A stretch of DNA of 64,000 nucleotides from Cymbomonas tetramitiformis (lineage: Eukaryota > Chlorophyta > Pyramimonadophyceae > Pyramimonadales > Pyramimonadaceae): the NCBI GenBank assembly GCA_001247695.2, contig LGRX02034390.1, positions 20,157 through 84,156 on the forward strand, read 5' to 3'. This document shows positions 19,717 to 29,545 of this stretch, in pieces (position 1 is the first letter of the stretch; each line of letters begins with the position of its first letter). A program made the position numbers and the translations under genes. The notes under the pieces are model-generated. The model was not told the DNA's origin, made no database searches, and saw nothing but the letters and a program-made list of their open reading frames with translations.

Positions 19717-22700
19717 ATGGCGGACGCGGGGAAAGGAAAGTATCCTACGCGGGAATCGCAGCTTCAGGAATTGGTAGAGCAGCAGGCTAGTTTTATGAAA
19801 TCTATGGAAGCAACAATTCAGGCTTTGATTTCAGAGAAGAAGGAGCCTGGGAAATCGACAGAGAATGAAGAAGCTGCGTCGGGTGCAATGAGCACTGCCA
19901 ACGCACAGAAGACAGTTCAGTGCGTTGTGAAGTTGTTGGGTACGACGAAGTACACGGGTACAGAGAGGAATCAGTATGAGTCCTGGGTACAATTTAAGAC
20001 ACAGTTAGAGTCAGCAGTCACGTTTTATCCTGAGCTGCTGGAACTAGTGTGCGACTATCAAGTGTCAGATATTGCAGATATCAAAGGACTGGACTTGTAT
20101 ATGCCTAAATCGAGAGGACATGGCAACACGGCTGCGAAGGAGAAGTCGTCATCATGGGCAGAAGACAAGCCTGCGTCACAGGCAGAGGACGAGGACGTTT
20201 TTGAAGAGGTCTTTGACGACAGCGGCAGTTATATTACTGTGCCTGGTTCTGCGAGTATGGCCAGTACAATTTTGTCAGCTATTTTGAAGCAGGTGACAGC
20301 TGGGGACGCCTTTGACGTTGTACGACGCTGTGGTAATGACGGGTTGAAGGCGTTCAGGAAGCTGAAGTGCAAAGTGGAGCCGCAGCTGTTTGGTCAACTC
20401 GCGGGCTCAATGAAGAAGCTATGCAAGCTGTCGGTGAACGCCAATGAGGACCCGGTGAAGCAGTTGGGATATTTTGGTGACGTTATGTGCTCAGTGGCCA
20501 ACTATGGGGGTGCGAAGCTTGACCCGACAACTGTCGAGGTGCTGGTGACTGCTCTGGCTGTTGCGGCTATGCCTATAGAGTATTCGCAGGTGGTTGCGGA
20601 TATCAGTAAGGAACGACGTCCTTCGTTTGATATGCTTATGCAGAGGTCTGAGTATTTTTATGTGAATGTCGTACAGCAATCGGCGGTTCATTCATCGAGT
20701 ATTGTGGGAGCTACTGTGGACGAGGAGACTGTTGCAGTGGCAAGAGCACTGGTTGCGGACAGAAGGAGGCAGAGCGAGGAGAAGAGGTTCAATGACGGGA
20801 AGAAATTGATATGTCCTACGTGCTCTGGTGTACACTCTGCAGAGAAGTGCTGGATAAGCAACCCGGCAGGTATGGAGGAGTTCATCAAGCTCAATCCTGC
20901 TAAGGAGAAAGGGGTTCGTGAGAACTATGCGCGGAGGCTGAAGAAAATCGCGGCGAAGAAGTCACCTGACGCGGTAGCAGCGACGGTGGAGAAACCTTCA
21001 TCGAGTTCAGCGAGGTCGCGTCGTACGGAAGTTTCTGCGGAGGAGCTGTGGAGCTTGGAGAATCATGAAGAAGTTCATGTTGCCTGTCCGGTGGTCGCTA
21101 CAGTGGCAAACCAGAAGGTAGTATACACTGGTGAGGTATTGGAGGACACCTGGGTGTACGGTGTGTACGACAGAGACAAGGAGAATGACGCACTGGTGCA
21201 GAATGAGTACTATGAGGACTCGGTGCATGAGGAAGACCTGTGTGCAGCAACTGTGGTGGACTCTGAGAGAGAGCTGTATTTTGATAGCATGGCCACGAGG
21301 TCTATTTTTAATGACCTGTCTATGTTTGAGGGCGCTCAGGTGAACGCGTCATCAGCGGTGGCGTTCAAGGTCATGGCTGGAGAGGTGACGACGTCTCGTG
21401 GGGGAGGCCGTGGGTATATTACCTTGTGGAATCGGGTGACGAAGAAGGCTGACGTGCTGCTGGTGGAGGCGCAGTATGTGCCTGAGTCCCCCTTCAATCT
21501 GGTATCCGCGGTGAGCCTGGAGGACAAGTACGGTCTGTATGCACAGTTTGGGGACCGTGTACTGAAGGACAAGAAGAATCTGTGCGAGTACGACGTCTGC
21601 AGGAAGGGGAACGTGTATGTTTTACCTGAGGTTGTCGTACAGGAGGCTGCGCTGCCGGGGGTGGAGTGCGGCAAGAAGAAGAGTAGTCCGGTGAGGGACA
21701 AGTGCAACTGGAAGTTCACCGAGTTCCAGAGGTGGAACATTGAGAAGGGGCCCTTTCATCTGGATATGTGTGCTGACGAGCACAATCGGCAGGTGAGCGA
21801 GTACTACTCGTTGGTGAACTCGGTGTTTCTTCATTGTCTGACGGGACGAAGCTTCTGGGGTAATCCACCGTACGACGATATGTTCATTGAGAGACTGCTG
21901 ACCAAGATACTCATGGACTTTCCTAAGGACCCCGTGAACACGAAGTTTATGCTTGTGGTGCCGTACAAGCCAAATGCTGCGTGGTGGAGTCTGACGACGA
22001 AGTTTGAGGAGTTGCATGTATACTCGAAGGGCAGCGTGATATTCTCAGCGAGAACGGATCAGTGCTATAACGTGTCTGAGCTGGAGGAGTCCGAGCCTGG
22101 TCGTGTGTTTATCCAGGGGACTCCGTGGCCAGTGGTTGTGCTGTATCTTGATCAGTATGTGGTCCCGAGGGTGGACGTGAAGGTTGTTGCACATCTCAGA
22201 CTTGGTCATGCTTGTGACAAGTATGTGGAGGTCATGGACCTTCAGGGGTTGGACCTTGGGGTCAACTCTGAGGAATTGAGGAACAGCAATGTACTGAGCT
22301 GTTCGGTGAACTGTATGGCGTGCCAGGTGGCGGCGCCGAAGAGGCCATCACAGACGACAGATAGGGGAAGGGTCCCGAAGTCTGTACGGAAGGTGGTGGA
22401 CAAGAGGGAGGTGTCTGTCAAGATGGGGCAGCTGACGTTCACTGACCATGGTGGACCATTCGTGGCATCTACAAAAGGTTATCGTGGGTACACTATCCAC
22501 GTGGATGACTTTTCAGACGTGTGTCACTTCTATGTATGGAGACAAAAGCTGGAGTATGTCGACGCTCTGGAGGACTATCGCAAAATGGTGAGGGCGACTG
22601 GGCGAGTGTTCCTTCAGGAGGAGACTCGTGTTGAGCAGGTGGTGTACGACTTGGACGTGCTGGTGTTGCACTCCGACAATGACTCTACTATCGTGTCTGG

Positions 22701-25275
22701 AAAGACCAAGAAGTACTGTGAGGACAATGCTATTGTGCAGAGGACGACGTCACCGTACTTGCACGAGAACAATGCCAGGGCGGAGACCATGAACAAGTTT
22801 CTGCAGACGAAGGCGAGGGCTATGTTGGCGACTGCTGGTTTGCCCGCGACTATGTGGCCTTTGGCAATGAGGCACGCTGTGTACCTTATCAATCGACTTT
22901 GCAAGGCTGGGCTGGGTATGCAGTCCAGCTTGCAGGTGCTGAACCAGAAGTACGATCTGTCTGTGCTACGAGTGTTTGGTTGTCGTGCGTATGCTTTCAT
23001 CGACGCGAGCCTGCGTTCCAAACTGGCTGATCGGGCTACTCCCTTGATCTACGTGGGACACGAAGAGCGATCTACGGCTTATCTGCTATACAGCCAGGAC
23101 AAGGAGAAGGTGGTCAGAAGTGGTATGGTCCGGTTTGACGAGCGCGTCGATCTGTATGGAAAGCTGGTGATGTCTTGGGATCCCTCTATGCTGACACCGT
23201 TGAGATCGTTGTACGACTGCGAGGCTCTGGATGGAAACTTCGTTACAGCGTTTGGGGGTACAGCGACAGTGATACTGGAACTGCGTGCCTATGTGGAGCC
23301 AAAGGGTGATGAGTTCACTGGTGTAGTGAAGTTGAAAAGTGCTGGTGGAAGAACATTTTGGACACCGGTGAGTGTGTTTCTGGAAGCACGGGTGGAGCAT
23401 CTTGAGCTGCTGTTTGAGTTTCGTGTGAAGTTGTCAGTGAACTCATTCTATCCTTTGTTTGAGAAGGTGGTATTGCAGCAGTCAGGAGGAGGTGAATGGG
23501 AGGCAGCAGTGGTGTGTGCTACGGCACGAGAGGATCACGTGTTGCCGTATCAGGTGATACTGGAACGTCATGCTGGAGTGAGTGGCTCGGCAGTTGATGT
23601 GTGTGAGGCTCGAGTGAGGTTTGAGAATCGTCATGTTGCTTTGGCAGCTCGTGAGGAGAAATTGACGGGGTTGCCAGTTGGAGTGACCGAGCCGAAAGGA
23701 TGGGTTCAGTTGTTGAAGGGACCTGACGCAGTGCAGTGGCAGGAGTCAGATCACAAGGAGGAGTGTGCTCTTATTGACGTGAAGAAGGCAATCGAGCCGG
23801 TGGAGTCGGTACCGGCTGGTGAGAAGGTAATGCGCATGACAGCTGTGTACAAAGTGAAGCTGGACTCTGCTGGAGAGGTGACTGAGAGGAAGACCAGATG
23901 GGTGGTGTGTGGTAATGGTCAGCAGCATGGGGTGCACTATGAGGACGTGTATGCCCCGTGTACACAGTTGTCAACGTTGAGAATTCTTATTCAGCTCAGT
24001 CTGGTGTTGGGACTATTGGTGTTTGCTCTGGACGTCATCACCTGCTTTTTGAACGGCGAGCTGGACGTGGATACTCCTATGTATGTCAGCTGGCCTAATG
24101 CACGGACAGTACGGGGAGTACTGTATGGAATTTTGCAGAAGAGTGTGTACGGCTTGAAACAGGCACCACGCATTTGGTACAAGACGAGCAAGAACTTTCT
24201 GCTGGCTTATGACAGCAGGCTCCGGGTGTCCAACATTGACCCGTGTCTCTTTTACATCTGGCAGCATGGTACACTGGTGGTGTTTGTGTACGTACATGTG
24301 GACGACTACACTGTGTTCACTTCATCAGTGGAGTGGAAGGTGGAATTCTTCAGAGCATTCAGTGAGAAGTATCCGAGTAAGGACAAGGGCCCGTTGGTGG
24401 AGTTGCTGGGCATGAGTATGACTTTCAGTGACTATGGTCTTGTCAGGGAGTGTCAAATCAGTCAGGTTGGGCTGATACAGCGTATGCTGGAGAGGTATTC
24501 TATGCAGGACTGCAATCCGTGTTTGACACCTATGGAGCCCAGACTGTCTTTGTTGCCTGTGGACTCGGAGGAGAAGTTGGAGAAGCTTCCTTATATCAAC
24601 CTGGTGATGGAACTGATGTGGCTGGCACGTTGCTCACGGCCTGATATTCTGACAGCAGTCTGTTATTTGGCCAGGTTCTCTCACTGCTATGGGCAAGAGC
24701 ATTGGCAGCATTTGAAACGTGTGCTGAGATATTTGAAAGGAACTGTTCATGTTTGCTTGACTTTGCAGTGCAGTTCGCCAGCTTCACTGACTGCTGAGTT
24801 GATAGTGACAGCTTATACAGACGCGGACCATGCTGCAGATAAAGTGACCAGGCGCTCTGTTACAGGTTCATTGGTGCGTCTGAATGGGAGCACTGTCATG
24901 TATTCGTCAAAGTTGCAGAAGACAGTTGCAGTGAGCACAGCAGAGGCAGAATTGATAGCGCTGTCAGAATGTGCACGGGACGTAGAGTATGTTGTCAATC
25001 TGTTGGCAGAATTTTCGCCTGTCAAGCAACCTGTCACAATTCATGGAGATAATCATGCTTCGGTGGCACAGGCAGAGAATGTTCTGAACAATGCAGCGAC
25101 ACGTCACGTGGCAGTGAGAAATCGATATGTGGCAAAGTTGGTAGAGCTGGGCAGAGTTGTTATTGCAAAAGTGCCTACGAAGGAGAATTTGGCAGACTTC
25201 TTTACCAAAAGTCTAGCTTTGGACCGTTTTCAGGTACTCAGTGCTGTGGTATTGAGATATTTTCGAAGAGCATGA
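19717..25275 (+). CDS. Copia gag-pol polyprotein with embedded Dam-like methyltransferase domain
   Basis: One 1852-residue frame begins 34 bp after the primer-binding site. Residues ~1-430 are gag, with a CCHC zinc knuckle at 366-378 (CPTCSGVHSAEKC). The protease centre at 523 reads DSMAT instead of the usual DSGA/DTGA. Residues ~665-790 resemble phage-type Dam N6-adenine methyltransferases: HLDMCADEHNR (682-692) and the catalytic NPPY at 716-719. The integrase zinc site is H826, H831, C866, C869; its DDE residues are D910, D987 and E1023 (last spacing 35). About 200 residues of unassigned sequence follow. Reverse transcriptase carries LDVITCFLNG (D1439) and HVDD in place of YVDD (D1529, D1530). 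RNase H occupies ~1700-1840. The substitutions at the protease and polymerase centres are unusual for an element that seems to have moved recently. The methyltransferase call comes from motif reading and has not been searched. Confidence 0.93.
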   Translation: MADAGKGKYPTRESQLQELVEQQASFMKSMEATIQALISEKKEPGKSTENEEAASGAMSTANAQKTVQCVVKLLGTTKYTGTERNQYESWVQFKTQLESAVTFYPELLELVCDYQVSDIADIKGLDLYMPKSRGHGNTAAKEKSSSWAEDKPASQAEDEDVFEEVFDDSGSYITVPGSASMASTILSAILKQVTAGDAFDVVRRCGNDGLKAFRKLKCKVEPQLFGQLAGSMKKLCKLSVNANEDPVKQLGYFGDVMCSVANYGGAKLDPTTVEVLVTALAVAAMPIEYSQVVADISKERRPSFDMLMQRSEYFYVNVVQQSAVHSSSIVGATVDEETVAVARALVADRRRQSEEKRFNDGKKLICPTCSGVHSAEKCWISNPAGMEEFIKLNPAKEKGVRENYARRLKKIAAKKSPDAVAATVEKPSSSSARSRRTEVSAEELWSLENHEEVHVACPVVATVANQKVVYTGEVLEDTWVYGVYDRDKENDALVQNEYYEDSVHEEDLCAATVVDSERELYFDSMATRSIFNDLSMFEGAQVNASSAVAFKVMAGEVTTSRGGGRGYITLWNRVTKKADVLLVEAQYVPESPFNLVSAVSLEDKYGLYAQFGDRVLKDKKNLCEYDVCRKGNVYVLPEVVVQEAALPGVECGKKKSSPVRDKCNWKFTEFQRWNIEKGPFHLDMCADEHNRQVSEYYSLVNSVFLHCLTGRSFWGNPPYDDMFIERLLTKILMDFPKDPVNTKFMLVVPYKPNAAWWSLTTKFEELHVYSKGSVIFSARTDQCYNVSELEESEPGRVFIQGTPWPVVVLYLDQYVVPRVDVKVVAHLRLGHACDKYVEVMDLQGLDLGVNSEELRNSNVLSCSVNCMACQVAAPKRPSQTTDRGRVPKSVRKVVDKREVSVKMGQLTFTDHGGPFVASTKGYRGYTIHVDDFSDVCHFYVWRQKLEYVDALEDYRKMVRATGRVFLQEETRVEQVVYDLDVLVLHSDNDSTIVSGKTKKYCEDNAIVQRTTSPYLHENNARAETMNKFLQTKARAMLATAGLPATMWPLAMRHAVYLINRLCKAGLGMQSSLQVLNQKYDLSVLRVFGCRAYAFIDASLRSKLADRATPLIYVGHEERSTAYLLYSQDKEKVVRSGMVRFDERVDLYGKLVMSWDPSMLTPLRSLYDCEALDGNFVTAFGGTATVILELRAYVEPKGDEFTGVVKLKSAGGRTFWTPVSVFLEARVEHLELLFEFRVKLSVNSFYPLFEKVVLQQSGGGEWEAAVVCATAREDHVLPYQVILERHAGVSGSAVDVCEARVRFENRHVALAAREEKLTGLPVGVTEPKGWVQLLKGPDAVQWQESDHKEECALIDVKKAIEPVESVPAGEKVMRMTAVYKVKLDSAGEVTERKTRWVVCGNGQQHGVHYEDVYAPCTQLSTLRILIQLSLVLGLLVFALDVITCFLNGELDVDTPMYVSWPNARTVRGVLYGILQKSVYGLKQAPRIWYKTSKNFLLAYDSRLRVSNIDPCLFYIWQHGTLVVFVYVHVDDYTVFTSSVEWKVEFFRAFSEKYPSKDKGPLVELLGMSMTFSDYGLVRECQISQVGLIQRMLERYSMQDCNPCLTPMEPRLSLLPVDSEEKLEKLPYINLVMELMWLARCSRPDILTAVCYLARFSHCYGQEHWQHLKRVLRYLKGTVHVCLTLQCSSPASLTAELIVTAYTDADHAADKVTRRSVTGSLVRLNGSTVMYSSKLQKTVAVSTAEAELIALSECARDVEYVVNLLAEFSPVKQPVTIHGDNHASVAQAENVLNNAATRHVAVRNRYVAKLVELGRVVIAKVPTKENLADFFTKSLALDRFQVLSAVVLRYFRRA

Positions 25276-25277
25276 GT

Positions 25278-25286
25278 AAGGAGGAG
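25278..25286 (+). promoter_or_regulatory. Polypurine tract of intact copia element
   Basis: AAGGAGGAG lies immediately upstream of the 3' LTR and only 2 bp after the polyprotein stop codon, the position expected for plus-strand priming. Confidence 0.8.
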
Positions 25287-25701
25287 TAGGAAAACTGTGG
25301 ACTCTGAGACAGTGTTAAAGACAGAGAGCTCAAAAGACAAATTCAATGACTGTATGACAGTATGACAGTATGACAGTATGACAGTATAACAGTATGACAG
25401 AGTACAGTACTATGTGTAAAGGTGAACAGAACAATGATGACAATGAGATTACAAGAGACAGAAGATCAATTCAAAATGGATACAGTATCTGTCACAAGAA
25501 CACAAGAGTACTAGTACGAGTATAGAAGTAGCTATGACTGAGTAACAGTGAGCACTGGAACAGTGCTATGTGATATAAGCACTGTGTGTAACGAACAAAC
25601 ACTCTTATCAGTTTAAATCAATCAACAGTGTGTGTGTGTATGAGTGTGTGTTCGTACACTTTCTACTAGATATATGAAGTTAGTAGAAGTTGATTATCCT
25701 A
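25287..25701 (+). repeat. 3' LTR of intact copia element
   Basis: Matches 19258-19672; followed by the GTAAG duplication. Confidence 0.95.
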
Positions 25702-25902
25702 GTAAGACCCCTCCCGTGAGTTCTGCAAAAGAGCAATGAACGCGAACGCTGCGAAGAAAAACCAGAACGGGTAAATCAGAAAAATCGAACGACTGAGATT
25801 TGCGATCCGCGATTTTCCGGGTTTCTGAACCGTTCCTCGATTTCGAGCTCCATTGCAGAAAAAAGGGCGATTCTCCGTCATAATTTCAGATGAGCGCTTG
25901 TA

Positions 25903-26330
25903 CTGTGCCCTTGCCCAGCAGGTGCGAGCGACCGCACCGACCATGCATGGCCTTCGTTGTCGGCAGCCACTGGTGCCCTTCCGCCACACAGGAATTCATG
26001 AAGGCTTGTGAATTCGGCTGGTAGTTGCTCACCGTCTTGCTGCCCAATGCTGTCCCCTGCATCTGCACTGCCAGCTCCGTGAGGGAGCTGTCCCCCAGCT
26101 CCCCTATATCAAGATCCAGTGCTGCATCCTGAAGCGCCGCATCCCGGCCGCTCATCTCCTGCGCCGCTTCTGGGATCACCTCATACTTCTCCTTGCTTGC
26201 TCATGATTTGTCCAAGTCCTCTTTGTCTCCATCATCGTAGGCAGCATGGGTCAGACCGTTTGCCCGCCGGGTGTCGCCCACGCACGATGCTCGTGTACCA
26301 GGCGTCATCCACGGGCCAGTACACCTTCAC
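25903..26330 (-). pseudogene. Tudor-like segment and recombinase N-terminus (old DIRS)
   Basis: Minus-strand reading gives KVYWPVDDAWYTSIV, then after a frameshift AYDDGDKEDLDKS, matching the KIEVFWKDDGCFYPGVM and YDDGDEETLDLS segments of the younger element's Tudor-like domain. Next come GDSSLTELAVQMQGTALGS and HQWLPTTKAM, matching GPSQLTELAVTMQRKALLD and HRPWLPASEA-type text at the start of its recombinase. Stops and frameshifts abolish function. The homology continues at 18654 across the TA-flanked insertion. Confidence 0.75.
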
Positions 26331-26860
26331 CTTACTTGCAGCCTCGCACCAGCCCCGTCTGCGGAGTGTGCCCTGCTGCCGGCCTTCTTTGCTCCTGCAT
26401 GTAATGGCTCACTGGGAGTCGGAGATGATTGTGGAACGAACATGGCGTTGTCCCAGCTTGAGGTCCCGAGCAGCTCGGAACCTCCCAGCCGGCTGGGAGT
26501 AAAGAGGTCTCTGCTCCTGGGCAGGATGACCACCTCGTCGGCCAGGGCCTCCAGCTGCTGAAACCACATCTGCCCAGGCCTACCTGCTGTAGGGCGCCAC
26601 CACCGTGGCGGCACACCTTTCCTCCCACAGCGAGCTTGTGAGCCACCTCATCGAGCAGTCACCACATACAGCGGGTTGACCTAATTGACTTCTCCTCGCC
26701 AGAAATATTAGCTAGATAGGCCAAATGAAGAGTCCACTCTCTCGCACCCCGGGTTGTACCACTGAGCGTAGTAACGAGGCAACTGGGCCGAGAGCTTGGA
26801 ATGAAGCAAAGGGGTCCACTTGATTTGTGCCGATGCCACTCCCGCTCAGCCCACTGGAAC
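26331..26860 (-). pseudogene. Dam-like methyltransferase remnant (old DIRS)
   Basis: Minus-strand text MAHKLAVGGKVCRHGGGALQ and, further on, FSSWRPWPTRWSSCPGAETS lines up in shifted frames with the C-terminal part of the methyltransferase domain of the younger element (VAHKLREEGAAATVVAPYWP). The NPPW motif region is not cleanly preserved. The upstream part near 26700-26860 corresponds to the WANKQWG region. Non-functional. Confidence 0.65.
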
Positions 26861-27480
26861 CACCGTTGGTTCGGTTACCAATCGTTCAAGTCCCTGTCCC
26901 GAGATAACCGATCGGCCCACTTGCGATTAATTGTTTGCTCGCTTCTGATGTACCTCGCCTGCTGGAGCTCGATGTCGTTTTGGTCGAGGAGGATCCACAG
27001 GCACGGCATGCATGCATGCGTCACATCAGCTCTGGTTCTGCAAGGTGAAGTGCGTGGCTGCTGAGCATCGCCACCACCGACCGCCTGGTTGTCGTAGTAC
27101 AGGCGCACCACCTTGCTGGTGAGCTCCCGCAGAAACGGATGCACCATGCATCTTGTAGACGGCTTCCAGCTCGAGATTCGTGATGTACATACAGGTGGTC
27201 CGACCACAACCCCCTACCTTGCCGCATGTTTCGTTCAAATTCGTTCAGCACCTACCCCGCCCCACAATAGGCAGGAGTGGGTGTGCACCTTTGTCCTCGT
27301 GGGGCTGCGCCAGTTCTTGCGACCGTTCCTCCGGCTATGCTGATGAGCCGGCCTGAGCTACCAGCCACTGGATGTCGCTCCGCGCCTGCCGTGTGATGAG
27401 CTTCACCTTCGTGCCCCATCCCCGCTTGGTGGAGATCACAAAGTGCAGCTCTCTGGGATATAATCTCACCGGAGGAACTG
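26861..27480 (-). pseudogene. RNase H remnant (old DIRS)
   Basis: Fragments in different frames match the younger element: NLELEAVYKMHG corresponds to HLELEAVYKTVQ, VVRLYYDNQAVGGGDAQ to VVRLYGDNQAVVAML, and ARYIRSEQTINRKWADRLSR to ARYIRSEANVWADNLSR. The acidic residues typical of RNase H are partly retained, but the frame is broken repeatedly. Confidence 0.75.
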
Positions 27481-28380
27481 CCAGATACTCTATCTACTGA
27501 CTGGCAGAGCGCCGAGAACGCTGCAAGCTTCCGGGCTGGCAGCCACCGCCGCTGCCTCGACGCCTCGCTGAGAAGCTAGCGCCTTGGCCTGCACATATAT
27601 AGATGAATCTTCTGCCATCTCGCCGGCGTCACGCGGAACTGTCCCGCCTTCCCGAAGTCCAGCCACCGACCTCCAGCCTGCTGAGGTGCTCCATCGGCTG
27701 CGTCGGCTCCCATTATTGCCCTTTCGTGCGTAGGGGAGCACCCTTGCCCCTGCTGGGGCTCGCTCCTCGCGCACGCATCCTCCAGCTCGGTCGTCTGCAA
27801 ACTTCCCAACGCCGGCGCACCTTGCTTCCGCTTTGCAGCTTCCGCACCTCTCGCATCTGCCGTGGATCGCGGAGAGCAAATAAAGGCATTCCATGAGTAC
27901 CTTCATCACCTTGCCAAAAATGCGAGGGGAATCGTTGCATCCAAATGGAAGGCGCCGAACTGGAATAACTCGACCGCACGTCCAACTGCTGCATGTACTC
28001 CTGGAAGGCGGGGTCGATCCCCACGACGTGGTACCCATCCTGGAGGTCAAAACTGAAGCACCAGTCGTCCGGCTTGGCGAGCCGTCGCAGCTTCTTCAGG
28101 GTCTCCATCTTGCAGCGTGACTTCACACATACAGTGGGCGTTCAACCAGCGGAAGTCCATCGATCACAAGACGCCATTTGTTCGTCCACGCACGGCTTCG
28201 GCACCAGAAACGAACACCCTGGAAATAAACATGTCGTCGTCTATTCGCTCGCTCGCACCCATGCGCCTGTCTTGAGATACCGACCGCTCGGTCTCTGCAG
28301 CCATACATCCACTCCAGCTGCGGAGGGGTGGCGTTGGCCAGGGACACTCAATGATCAAAAGGCAGAGGCGCCTTGACAAC
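27481..28380 (-). pseudogene. Reverse transcriptase remnant (old DIRS)
   Basis: Minus-strand KMETLKKLRRLAKPDDWCFS and FDLQDGYHVVGIDPAFQEYM match the younger element's KMETLTKLRRLAKPGDWCFS and FDLQDGFHALGIHPDFQRFM. The N-terminal TNKWRLVIDGLPL corresponds to TNKWRLVVDFRWL. The YMDD box is not recovered in frame. Frameshifts occur near 28125 and 27820. Confidence 0.8.
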
Positions 28381-29545
28381 CCAGCGCATCTTGATTGGGC
28401 CCTATATATGCTGATGATCCAGCCACTGCATCACCTCTGATTTTGTGCCAGCCGCATGTCATGCCCCCCTGCTGCTTCGCACCCTTTATTTCCTGGCGGG
28501 TGGATGGGCTCCTTTTGTTGGAAGCCCTGAGGGGCGGAACGAAGGCGCCCAACAATTTTCTGAATGGAAATTTGGCTGGGTCTGGGCGTGGGCGCCGCGC
28601 TAAAGCCCTGACCCTTTGCCGCCCCTCCCATTACCGCGCCCGCCTTCACCTTTGCCAGCTCCAACGCCTTTGCCTCTCCTTGAAGGTCTCGAAAACTCGA
28701 ATTCTTGGCGCTGGCCTTGGCGTGCGTGTTCATCACAGCTTTCACCTTCTGGTTGTCGAATTCCTTCAACCGCTTGGTGAGGACTGAGTCGATCATCACG
28801 AGCCCGTCAGTCCGTCCCAGCCTACACCTGCCTTCTCCTCGATGAACGCCAGTTTTGCCCGCAGCGCGTCCGCTTCACCGTGGACTATGACATCCGATTC
28901 TATGCTCGCCCTCAGCCGAATCATCGTGTAGCGGTTCGGTTGCTTGCTGAGAAGAGGAAAACGCCCTTAAAGGTGTTGTGAGCGGTGTACACGCACCCGC
29001 TCGACTCTCGCCAAGTTCCTCCATCGAAGGTGGGTCTTTCTCGTCCATGAGCCAGTCCATGGTGCCTTCGAAATACGCAATCGCATCGTGCATGTACAAA
29101 CGCGCGGGCGCGAGCACCAAGCAAGCAAGCAACTGCTCATATATACCGCATCGAAGAGTTCATGCGGTTGGACAGGGCGTCGTAGGTCTTGTCATTGTAA
29201 AGGTCATACATTTGAGGAAAGGATTCCCAGCAACGTGGAGCACATAATATATAAGGTAACTGCTTCAGTGCCTCCAACTCCGCGTCCCCACTCTGAGCGC
29301 TTCCGTCAGCCTGGAAGACGGCCTTCGCAGCCACGTGTGGAGATCGTTCTTCTGCTGCAGCATTGTGTTGAGCAGCGCAGTCTGCTGCGCAAGCAGAGCT
29401 TCCCATCCAGGGTTCGGCTCGCGCGTCAGTTCCGATTGTTTCGGGGCAGGCGAACTCGAACGATCTCCTCGGACGATCTCCCCCTTCAGAACTGCCTTGA
29501 CCGGTCAGCACTCTATCTTCTGACGCCGTCAAATAAAGGTTTTAA
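28381..29545 (-). pseudogene. Gag remnant (old DIRS)
   Basis: MYDLYNDKTYDALSNRMNSS matches QLYDLHGSKTYDALSKKSNS of the younger gag, followed by LACLVLAPARLYMHDAIAYF matching MVLAPALSYLHDVV. The C-terminal part (VLTKRLKEFDNQKVKAVMNT) matches EVLQQWLNDFDKNRGKAMLS. Frames are broken. The remnant is cut at TTAA (29542-29545) by the piggyBac-like insertion. Confidence 0.75.

Larger units (their letters stand above)
19258..25701 (+). mobile_element. Intact Ty1/copia retrotransposon
   Basis: A 6444-bp element with two 415-bp LTRs that look identical by eye and a 5-bp duplication GTAAG (19253-19257 and 25702-25706). LTR ends are TAGGA..TCCTA. A primer-binding site follows the 5' LTR, a purine tract AAGGAGGAG precedes the 3' LTR, and one uninterrupted gag-pol frame fills the interior. 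Integrase lies before reverse transcriptase, which defines copia. All signs point to a recent insertion. Confidence 0.95.
18655..25900. mobile_element. TA-flanked TIR element carrying the intact copia element
   Basis: The left end CAAGCGCTCATCTGAAATT (from 18655) is inverted at the right end (25882-25900), with TA on both sides (18653-18654 and 25901-25902). Joining the outer flanks restores the recombinase remnant of the old DIRS element, so this is a true insertion. Without the copia element it is about 0.8 kb and non-coding. It contains a hairpin at about 18915-18955 (GGTATACCCC ... GGGGTATAT) and one near 19151-19172 (TTGGTACC..GGTACCAA). The TA duplication suggests a Tc1/mariner-type mover, but no transposase is present. 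Confidence 0.78.

Noticed and set aside
25702..25900. Hydrophobic minus-strand frame as a membrane protein
   Set aside because: It runs across the copia LTR boundary and the terminal inverted repeat, so it is an artefact of the nested insertions.
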